Assembly (NCBI RefSeq): GCF_001422325.1
Contig: NZ_LMMR01000001.1
Coordinates: 311,256 to 375,255, forward strand
Direction of reading: 5' to 3'
Source of the DNA: Leifsonia sp. Leaf264
GTDB taxonomy: Bacteria; Actinomycetota; Actinomycetes; Actinomycetales; Microbacteriaceae
DNA length: 64,000 nt
Shown in pieces: positions 35,632 to 42,501 of the stretch. Position 1 is the first letter of the stretch. Every line of letters begins with the position of its first letter. The notes beneath the pieces were generated by a model. It was not told the DNA's origin and did no database searches. It saw only the letters and a list, made by a program, of their open reading frames with translations. Both the position numbers and the translations under genes were made by a program.

Positions 35632-36785
35632 GCTGTTCCTTTCAGGGTGGATGAGATGGCGCCCTCGCCGAGCAGGCCGGCGACCAGGTTGTCGGCGAGT
35701 CCGAGCCCGGTGGTCATGCCGATGCCCGTCGTCGCCGCGAGCACGCTCACTCCCGGTTCGGGCTGGTCGATCAGGAAGTCGTTCGGCCCGCTCGCGTACA
35801 CGCCCTGCCAGCGCTCCAGCACGCGGAGGTCGGTGACGCCGAAGAGCTCGCGCGTGATGGCGAGCAACGCGTCGAAGGAGGCCTCGCTCTGGAACGGAGC
35901 GATCGCGGTGCCGCGGTAGTGCGTGTCTCCGACGATGAGCGAGCCGTCAGGCAGTTGGGTGTACATCTGGTTCAGGTCGAGGGCGGCCAGGGCCGGGTCC
36001 TCAGTGTGCAGACGCTCGCGCAGGGCACCTGCCGTGGGCATCGCCGCGAATCCCCCGTAGCGCACGAGCGACCAGCCGGTGAGCAGCGGTGCTGCCAGCG
36101 GCGTCCGCAGCGTCGTCGAGACGCGCAGCATGTCGAGCCCGCACCTCTCGATGCCGTGCTGCTCGGCGAGGTCGGGGAAGAGCTGGTCGATGTCGTGGTT
36201 CGCCGCGACGACGATCTCGCGCGCGTCGACGGCTCCTCGACTCGTCTCCACACGACCGCACCGGATTGAGCCGACCGAGGTGCGGTAGCGGAACTCGACC
36301 CCGTGGCGGGCCAGATGAGCGGCGATCGACGCCACAGCCTGGCGCGGGTTCACCTGGAGGTCGAGCGGGAGGAAGGCTCCACCCACGGCCGTGCCCGGGG
36401 CCAGCGGCATCCGTGCCGATGCCTCGGACGCCGTGAGGAGTTCGACCTCGCCGTTCCGCTCGGCAGCGAACTCGTCGAGCACGGCGAGTTCGTCATCGTG
36501 CCGCGCTGCGACCAGGGTTCCCGACTGCCGCAGCCAAACTCCGGCCTCGGCCGCGAGCGTCAGCCAGAGTTCGCGCGAGGCGAAGGCGAAGTCGCGGGCG
36601 ATGCCGTGCTGGGGCGTGAAGCAGAGGTGGCCGAAGTTGCGCACAGATGCGCCGGTGGGCTCGCTCCCCCGGTCGAAGACGATCACGCGCTGTCCACGGG
36701 CGTGCGCGGCGAAGGCCACTCCCAGGCCGATGATGCCCGAGCCGACAACGGCGACGTCGTAGCCGCGCTCCGTCGTGCCGCTCAT
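35628..36785 (-). CDS. FAD-dependent amine oxidoreductase of phosphonate clusters
   Basis: This 385-residue DAO-type flavoprotein has the dinucleotide motif VVGSGIIGLG near residue 12 and conserved GASVRNFGHLCFTPQ near residue 47. A C-terminal ATTGIGMTTGLGLADNL segment closes the FAD fold. Members of this subfamily occur next to phosphonatase-like genes, and some are reported to oxidise aminoethylphosphonates to phosphonoacetaldehyde. That would supply the next enzyme without a transaminase. Both ends are coupled by ATGA to phnE and the hydrolase gene. The substrate is inferred from context. Confidence 0.88.
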   Translation of the reverse strand: MSGTTERGYDVAVVGSGIIGLGVAFAAHARGQRVIVFDRGSEPTGASVRNFGHLCFTPQHGIARDFAFASRELWLTLAAEAGVWLRQSGTLVAARHDDELAVLDEFAAERNGEVELLTASEASARMPLAPGTAVGGAFLPLDLQVNPRQAVASIAAHLARHGVEFRYRTSVGSIRCGRVETSRGAVDAREIVVAANHDIDQLFPDLAEQHGIERCGLDMLRVSTTLRTPLAAPLLTGWSLVRYGGFAAMPTAGALRERLHTEDPALAALDLNQMYTQLPDGSLIVGDTHYRGTAIAPFQSEASFDALLAITRELFGVTDLRVLERWQGVYASGPNDFLIDQPEPGVSVLAATTGIGMTTGLGLADNLVAGLLGEGAISSTLKGTA

Positions 36786-38590
36786 CGGAACACCCGCCGC
36801 ATCCACACGGCCAGTCCTTCGATGATGAGCACTGTCGCGAGGATCATCAGCACGATCGTCGTGACCACGGCGTAGTGCGAGCCCTGTCCTGCGTTCAGCA
36901 GGTAGTAGCCCACTCCGCCGCCGCCGACGATCCCGAGGATCGTCGCGCAGCGGATGTTCGAGTCGAGCAGGTAGAAGCTGTGGCCGAGGAGGGCCCGTCT
37001 GCCCTGCGGCAGGGTCGCGGATGCGTACACCTGGCCACGCGTCGCCCCGGCGCCCCGGAGCGCCCGCTCGGGGCCCGATGCGACCTCCTCGAAGGAGTCG
37101 GCGATGAGCTTGCCCAGGAGCCCGATGCCTCCGAAGGCCAGGGCGAGAGTTCCGGCCTGAGTGCCGAGTCCGGTGATGACGATCAGGACGATCGCCAGGA
37201 TGATCTCGGGCACGCCCCGGATGATCACGAGAACCAGCCGCATCGACGACCGCGCCGTGCCGTTGGGGGCCACGTTCCGTGCCGCCAGCGAGCCGATGAC
37301 GACGGAGAACCCGAACGAGAGCAGCGTCGCGGCCAGCGCGATGCCGATCGTCATCCCCATCGCGGCGAACAGGGTCGACGGCTCGTAGTTGCCGAAGCTC
37401 GGAGGCCAGAACTGGGCGGCGACGGCCGGAACCTTCGCCCAGAACGTCACGAGGTCTCCCCAGTGGATATCGCAGATCAGCACGCTGCCGACCACAACGG
37501 CGACAGCCGTCCAGCCCCAGACGGTGTTGCGAACGCGGGAGCCGGTCCACGGGCGCCGGAGCGCGGCCTCGAGGTCGCCGGCTGCTGCGGTGGGGACGGG
37601 TGTCGGGGCTGAGGCCGAACCACCTGCTCGAGCGGCATCCGCTCGCCGCGTGGTGCGTGCTGCCCGCGCGCCAGTGACTCCGCGTACGACCCTGTCGCCG
37701 AGGCCGCGACCGCTGGGTTGGCTGCCGAGCATCGCGCGGCGCACCACGCTGGAGACGATCTCCATGGCGACGCAGAGCGCGAAGATGACGAGGGCGATGC
37801 CCAGTCCGAGCGAGTAGTTCAACGACTTGAAGGCGTAGGACATCTCCAGTCCGAGACCGGCGACACCGACGTAGCCGAGCACGACGGAGCCGCGCAGGTT
37901 GATGTCGTTGCGATGCAGCACCGTCGCGACCCAGGACGGGAGCACCTGAGGAAGGATGCCGCTCGTGAACTGCTGGAACTTCGATCCGCCGGCCGCCCGG
38001 ATCGCCATCCGCGGGCCCTCGTCGATCTGTTCGATGGCATCGGCGAACAGTTTCGAGATCATGCCGATGGAGTGGATGCCGATGGCGAGGATGCCGGGCA
38101 GCGAGCCGATGGAGAACATGAGCACGAAGACCATGGCGAGCACGACGTCGGGTACGGCCCGCGTGAGCACCGTGATGAACCGGCCGACGGCGCGCCAGGC
38201 CGGCCCGGGCGTGGTGTTCGAGGCTGCGATGTAGGCGACGGGCACCGAGATCACGGCGGCGAGCAGCGTGCCGCACAGCACGAGGCCGACGGTGAGCGCC
38301 GTGAGGTAGAGGAGTTCAGCGGGTTCGGGGAAGGTGATGGGCCCGACGCGGGCGAAGAAGCGCTCGGCGTGGCTCCAGCTCTCGATCATCCCCGGAAGGG
38401 AGATGCCCGATTCCGCCACGGCGACGACGGCGAGACCGACGATCACCAGGAGAGTGGATGCGGCGGCGACGCGCTCGGGCGAGACGACGCGCTTGGGCGC
38501 CCGCTCGGCGATGGAGCGATCCGGGCGGGGTGCGAGAGGCGGCGGCGACGCCGGCGCCGGCGCCGGCGCCGAGGCCGTGATGGTCGACAT
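36782..38590 (-). CDS. phnE: Fused double PhnE phosphonate ABC transporter permease
   Basis: This 602-residue protein contains two PhnE-type permease domains in one chain. The first spans about residues 50-300, with an ABC-permease loop at AIEQIDEGPRMAIRAAGGS. The second spans about 345-600, with DSFEEVASGPERALRGAGA. Each half has about six membrane segments, and a charged Ala/Arg-rich linker joins them. Usual PhnE proteins have one such domain of about 260-290 residues. The N-terminus has an Ala-Pro repeat. The ATG overlaps the phnC stop. Confidence 0.92.
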   Translation of the reverse strand: MSTITASAPAPAPASPPPLAPRPDRSIAERAPKRVVSPERVAAASTLLVIVGLAVVAVAESGISLPGMIESWSHAERFFARVGPITFPEPAELLYLTALTVGLVLCGTLLAAVISVPVAYIAASNTTPGPAWRAVGRFITVLTRAVPDVVLAMVFVLMFSIGSLPGILAIGIHSIGMISKLFADAIEQIDEGPRMAIRAAGGSKFQQFTSGILPQVLPSWVATVLHRNDINLRGSVVLGYVGVAGLGLEMSYAFKSLNYSLGLGIALVIFALCVAMEIVSSVVRRAMLGSQPSGRGLGDRVVRGVTGARAARTTRRADAARAGGSASAPTPVPTAAAGDLEAALRRPWTGSRVRNTVWGWTAVAVVVGSVLICDIHWGDLVTFWAKVPAVAAQFWPPSFGNYEPSTLFAAMGMTIGIALAATLLSFGFSVVIGSLAARNVAPNGTARSSMRLVLVIIRGVPEIILAIVLIVITGLGTQAGTLALAFGGIGLLGKLIADSFEEVASGPERALRGAGATRGQVYASATLPQGRRALLGHSFYLLDSNIRCATILGIVGGGGVGYYLLNAGQGSHYAVVTTIVLMILATVLIIEGLAVWMRRVFR

Positions 38591-39414
38591 CAACCGACGA
38601 CCGCTCGAGACTGAGCCGATTCGGCGAGTTCGACGGTGATCGCCTCGAGCTCGCTGGTCGACGTCGTGACACGACCGTAGACCTCCATCACCTGTCCCTT
38701 CGACAGACCGTCGACCGACGTGTCGAGCACGACCTCGCCGTGCCGGAGCCCGACGATGCGATCGGCCCACGACAGGGCCAGGTCGACCTGGTGCAGGCTG
38801 CACACCACCGTGAGGCCTGCCTCCATCGCGATCTCGCGGATGAGGCTCATGACCTGGTCGCTCGACTCGGGGTCGAGAGAGGCGACGGGCTCGTCTGCCA
38901 GGAGGATCTCGGGGTCCTGCATCAGCGCCCGGGCGATGGCCACGCGCTGCTGCTGCCCACCTGAGAGGGTGTCGGCGCGCTGGTAGGCGCGATCGAGCAG
39001 CCCGACCCTGTCGAGGTGGCCGAGCGCCACGAGCTTCAACCGCCGCGGGTAGGCCCAGAGACCGAGTCGCGGCCCGCGCAGCTCTGCCAGCGCTCCGGTG
39101 AGCACGTTCTCGAGCACTGTGAGCGATGGCACGAGCTCGAACTGCTGGAAGACGAAGCCGATGCGGCTGCGCAGGGCGCGGAGGCGCCGACCACCGAGGG
39201 TCGGCACCTCCTCGCCGAGCACGCGCACGGAGCCGGAGGTTGTGGGCTCGAGCCCGACGAGCTGCCGCAGCAACGTCGACTTGCCCGAGCCCGACAGGCC
39301 GAGCAGCACGACGATCTCGCCGGGTTCGACACGCAACGCCACGTTCTTCAGCGCGACTGTGCGCCCGAACTCCTTCGTGAGTCCTGCGACTTCGACGACG
39401 GATGTCTCGCTCAT
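38590..39414 (-). CDS. phnC: Phosphonate ABC transporter ATP-binding protein
   Basis: This 274-residue ABC ATPase has Walker A GLSGSGKST near residue 39, the signature LSGGQQQR near residue 148 and Walker B ILLADEPVASLDPES. The VFQQFELVPSLTVLENVLTG block is typical of PhnC. It powers phosphonate import with the fused PhnE and PhnD. It lies 48 bp after phnD and overlaps phnE by four bases. Confidence 0.93.
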   Translation of the reverse strand: MSETSVVEVAGLTKEFGRTVALKNVALRVEPGEIVVLLGLSGSGKSTLLRQLVGLEPTTSGSVRVLGEEVPTLGGRRLRALRSRIGFVFQQFELVPSLTVLENVLTGALAELRGPRLGLWAYPRRLKLVALGHLDRVGLLDRAYQRADTLSGGQQQRVAIARALMQDPEILLADEPVASLDPESSDQVMSLIREIAMEAGLTVVCSLHQVDLALSWADRIVGLRHGEVVLDTSVDGLSKGQVMEVYGRVTTSTSELEAITVELAESAQSRAVVG

Positions 39415-39462
39415 GACCTTCTCCGGTTCCCAACGTGGTGATCGCTGTTCAGTGGTCGGGCG

Positions 39463-40398
39463 TCAGCCCTGGCACTGGTCCGCGTTCGTCTTCTTGCAGA
39501 TGTCGCGGATCGTGTCGTAGTACGCGTCGTCGACGGGCGACGTCGCGTAGAACACACTGCGGAACCCGTCGCTGTCGGCGCTGGTCACGCCTGAAGCGAT
39601 GATGTCGTCGATGGTGACCTCGCTGAGCACGTCGGTCAGCTTCGTCTTGAGGTCCTCGGGCAGGGTGTCCGACACCACGATCGGAGCACCGGGAACCATC
39701 GTCTCGTCGACGACCTTCACCTTGTCGCTCTTGGCGACCTCGCTGTCCTCGGCGAAGCCGGCTTCGCACTCCACGCCCTCGCCGACCTTGGTGACGCTGA
39801 CATCGTGCTTGCCCGCGAAGACCGGGGTGACGTCCTTCTCGGGGTCGATGCCCTCGTTCAGCAGGTTGTAGCTGGGGAACAGGTAGCCCGAGGTCGACGA
39901 CGGGTCGACGAAGCAGACCTTCTTGCCCTTGAAGCCGGCCAGGTCGGTGATGTCGCTTCCCGTAGGCACGATGGCCTGCGAGTAGTACCCGGGCTCCTGG
40001 CCCTTCTCCGTGATGATCGACGAGATCGGAGTGATGGCGGCACCGTTGTTCTTGGCGGTGACGTAGGTGAACCCGGAGAAGGACGCGACGTCGATCTTGC
40101 CCGCGACAGCGGCCTCGATGAGCGCCGCGTAGTCGGTGGACTCGTGGTAGTCGACCTTCTTGCCCGTCTCCTGGGCGATGTAGTCCATGAGCGGCTGGTA
40201 GTTGGTCTCGGTGTCGACGGAGTCGGGCACGACGCCGAACACGATCGTGTTCTCGTCGACGGCGTACGAGACGGTGTCTGCGGTGTCGTTGGACGCGCTG
40301 TCGCCGGTTGCGGCGGTGCCGGAACATCCGGCGAGGGTGGCGGCGAGTGCCCCGACGCCGAGCAGGGCGACGATGGAGCGGGAGAATCGCGTGGACAT
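39463..40398 (-). CDS. phnD: Phosphonate ABC transporter substrate-binding lipoprotein
   Basis: This 311-residue lipoprotein has lipobox LAGC (Cys25) and the PhnD fold. It shows VFGVVPDSVDTETNYQPLMDYIAQETGKKV near residue 55, DVASFSGFTYV near residue 103, and SGYLFPSYNL near residue 167. It captures phosphonates outside the cell for PhnCE. AAAGG precedes the ATG. It is the first gene of the leftward phn operon, behind a candidate operator shared with the divergent GntR gene. Confidence 0.93.
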   Translation of the reverse strand: MSTRFSRSIVALLGVGALAATLAGCSGTAATGDSASNDTADTVSYAVDENTIVFGVVPDSVDTETNYQPLMDYIAQETGKKVDYHESTDYAALIEAAVAGKIDVASFSGFTYVTAKNNGAAITPISSIITEKGQEPGYYSQAIVPTGSDITDLAGFKGKKVCFVDPSSTSGYLFPSYNLLNEGIDPEKDVTPVFAGKHDVSVTKVGEGVECEAGFAEDSEVAKSDKVKVVDETMVPGAPIVVSDTLPEDLKTKLTDVLSEVTIDDIIASGVTSADSDGFRSVFYATSPVDDAYYDTIRDICKKTNADQCQG

Positions 40399-40488
40399 GA
40401 TGGCCTTTCAGGCAGGAGTTCCGGTGTGGTGGACGCTCAACATGCTGCCATCGCCGACGATAGTTATGTACCCATCTCGGCCTGCATT

Positions 40489-40527
40489 CACCGTTTGTTC
40501 ACGAGAAGTAGACATAAGTGAACGGTG
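40489..40527. promoter_or_regulatory. Candidate operator between phnD and gntR
   Basis: The segment starts with CACCGTT (40489-40495) and ends with its reverse complement AACGGTG (40521-40527). Inside, GTTCAC (40497-40502) and GTGAAC (40518-40523) are also perfect reverse complements. It lies upstream of the gntR -10 box and overlaps the expected -35 region of a leftward promoter with a TAACTA box (40466-40461). This placement suits a GntR-type regulator; binding is inferred. Confidence 0.5.
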
Positions 40528-40559
40528 CGTTGCGCTGGTTTGCCGGAGTTCTGCCCATG

Positions 40560-40574
40560 TAATATGCCTATGTG
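40560..40574 (+). promoter_or_regulatory. -10 box and leaderless start of gntR
   Basis: A TAATAT box at 40560-40565 is followed six bases later by the GTG start codon, with no Shine-Dalgarno. A transcript starting 7 bases after the box would begin at the GTG itself. Confidence 0.6.
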
Positions 40575-41321
40575 ACCTTCGGTGTATACAAACAGATCGC
40601 GGATGACCTCCGAGAGCGCATCTCCACGGGGCAGCTGGCCCCAGGCGACGACGTTCCCACCGAGGGCGAGCTCGCGCAGCAGTGGAACACCTCGCGGGGA
40701 CCCATCCGCAACGCATTGGCCGAACTCCGCCGCGAAGGGCTGATCGAGACGACTCGTGGTCGCCCGAGCCGGGTCGTCAAGCGCAAGGCGCACCAGGCCG
40801 TCGACGTCTCGATCCCCTTCACGAAATGGGCCCGCGAGATGGGAGCGGAGCCGGGCGCCGTCACCCAGCAGGTCTCACTTCGCCGTGCCGATGACGACCA
40901 GGCCGGGATGCTCGGCATCGAGCCCGGCGACATCGTCGTCGAGGTCATCCGTCTCCGACTCCTCGATGGCCGCCCGACGATGCTCGAGCGACTCATGTTC
41001 ATCGAGGAGGTGGGCCGGGTGCTCTTCGACATCGACCTCGACACGGTCTCCATCACCGAGTACCTCGCCGAAAGAGGCCACCCGTACTCGGAGGTCGATC
41101 ACGAGATCGATGCGGTGGCGGCCGACGACCTCGACAGCAGGCTCCTCGAGGTCGAGCCCGGCTCGCCGATCCTGCGCCTGCGCCGCGTGACGCGACGGGC
41201 CGACGGCCGCGTGTTCGAAGCGTCCGACGACAGGTATCGCAGCGACATCGTGCGCTTCACCGTGTCGGCATCGGGGCGCGCGATCTCCGGCGAGCACTTC
41301 ATCCGCCCCGTCGGCGAGTAA
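40572..41321 (+). CDS. GntR-family (HutC/UTRA) transcriptional regulator
   Basis: This 249-residue regulator has an N-terminal winged helix (residues 3-70, with YKQIADDLRERISTGQLAPG and GPIRNALAELRREGLIE) and a C-terminal UTRA ligand-binding domain (about 90-245). It is divergent from phnD, with 173 bp between starts, and is therefore the likely controller of the phosphonate genes. Its effector would be a phosphonate or a breakdown product. The GTG start is the only reasonable one, because the ATG two bases before it hits a stop immediately. Confidence 0.92.
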   Translation: MTFGVYKQIADDLRERISTGQLAPGDDVPTEGELAQQWNTSRGPIRNALAELRREGLIETTRGRPSRVVKRKAHQAVDVSIPFTKWAREMGAEPGAVTQQVSLRRADDDQAGMLGIEPGDIVVEVIRLRLLDGRPTMLERLMFIEEVGRVLFDIDLDTVSITEYLAERGHPYSEVDHEIDAVAADDLDSRLLEVEPGSPILRLRRVTRRADGRVFEASDDRYRSDIVRFTVSASGRAISGEHFIRPVGE

Positions 41322-41325
41322 GCGC

Positions 41326-42216
41326 TCACGCCCCGATCAGCACCACCCCTGCGACGACGATGACGGATGCCGCGACCCGCCATCCTCCGCGGCCCTCCCT
41401 CAGCACGAGCGCGCCGAACGCGCTGACGATCACGACGCTGACCTCGCGCATCGGCGCGACGAGGGCGACCGGCGCGAGGGTCACGGCGAACAGCACGAGG
41501 ATGTACGACAGCGGCGACAGGATGCCGAACGTCAGGATGCGCACCCAGTGCTCCCGCCAGACAGTGCCGAGCTCGTGTGCCCGCCGACCGAGCAGAGCCG
41601 AGAACAGCACGATCTCCCCGGCCGTGCAGCCTACCATGAAGGCGACAGGGGACACGTGCCCCTCCCGCACGACGTTCGCGTCCCAGAGCGTGTACGCGGC
41701 GATCGCGATGCCGGTCGCGATTCCCCAGGCGATCGCCGGGTCGATCCGGCGGTGTCGCATCGGTGTTCGCGCTCCGACGCCCGCATCCGCCGCCGGCCGA
41801 TCGAGCAGCCCGATCGCCACGACGCCGGCCAGGATCGCGGCGATGCCGAGCATGGCCCACGCTGACGGCCGCTCCCCCAGAACGAGCACGGCCACGACGA
41901 CAGTGACGAGGGGACCGGTCCCCCGCGCCGTCGCATAGACGGTCGAGAGCATCCCGGTGGAGTAGCCGCGCTGCAGCACGAGCATGTAGGCGCAGTGCAG
42001 CGCGGCCGACACTGCCACGCCGAGTACGAAGCCGCCGAGGTCGCCCGTGCCGATACCGCCGGTGAACGGCACGAGAGGCAGCCAGATCACCGCGCTGGCG
42101 AGGGCACCCCACCACAGGAACGGCAGGCCGATGCGACTGACACCGTGGGCGAGGATGTTCCACGCCGAGTGGCAGACGGCTGCAGCCAGGACAAGGACGA
42201 GAGCGACAGACGACAC
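41326..42216 (-). CDS. EamA-family (DMT) transporter under guanidine-I riboswitch
   Basis: This 296-residue protein has about ten transmembrane segments in two EamA repeats, with the VYATARGTGPLVTVVVAVLVLGE segment near residue 92 ending repeat one. The start is a GTG at 42216, with AAGGG just upstream. A guanidine-I (ykkC) riboswitch ends 34 bases before it, so the protein is a candidate guanidine or guanidine-compound exporter. It is convergent with gntR, 4 bp apart, and is probably not part of the phosphonate operon. Confidence 0.88.
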   Translation of the reverse strand: MSSVALVLVLAAAVCHSAWNILAHGVSRIGLPFLWWGALASAVIWLPLVPFTGGIGTGDLGGFVLGVAVSAALHCAYMLVLQRGYSTGMLSTVYATARGTGPLVTVVVAVLVLGERPSAWAMLGIAAILAGVVAIGLLDRPAADAGVGARTPMRHRRIDPAIAWGIATGIAIAAYTLWDANVVREGHVSPVAFMVGCTAGEIVLFSALLGRRAHELGTVWREHWVRILTFGILSPLSYILVLFAVTLAPVALVAPMREVSVVIVSAFGALVLREGRGGWRVAASVIVVAGVVLIGA

Positions 42217-42250
42217 GGGACCCTTCGGTGCGTCGCGGGCGCGACGAACG

Positions 42251-42353
42251 GGGTCCTCCGGGCTTTTGTCCTGTCAGATGACGGCCCCCGTTGGCGGTGG
42301 CCGTGGCGCCGCTCGGACCAGTCGGATCTCTCGATCCCGGAACCCTAGGCGCT
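42251..42353 (-). ncRNA. Guanidine-I (ykkC-yxkD) riboswitch
   Basis: The minus strand contains, in order, the conserved blocks of the ykkC motif: CCTAGGGTTCCG (42350-42339), GACTGGTCCGAG, CCACGG, and GGACAAAAGCCCGGAGG (42271-42255). The aptamer directly precedes an EamA transporter. Downstream, GGACCC (42256-42251) can pair with GGGTCC (42223-42218), which abuts the GTG start. A GC-rich hairpin lies between them, suggesting ligand control of translation start. The sequence blocks are seen; ligand identity is by family knowledge. ppGpp- and PRPP-type variants normally sit before other gene classes. Confidence 0.9.
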
Positions 42354-42501
42354 ATCGCAGATGACGGTAGCACGTACGGGTGACGCGAGGTGTCACCTGC
42401 CGCGTCGTCTGAGCCGACATTCACGTGAGTGAAACAACTTGCCGCTATGGTCAAGCTCACCGAGCGAAGGCGGTTGACCATGCACCATGTCGGAGTGTTC
42501 G

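Noticed and set aside
38551-38570. CCGGCG hexamer repeat at the start of phnE as a regulatory repeat
   Set aside because: It encodes an Ala-Pro repeat in the phnE N-terminal tail, which is a common low-complexity feature.
40583-40590. TGTATACA palindrome as a GntR operator
   Set aside because: It lies in the first codons of gntR and encodes the conserved VYK residues of the family, so coding constraint explains it better.
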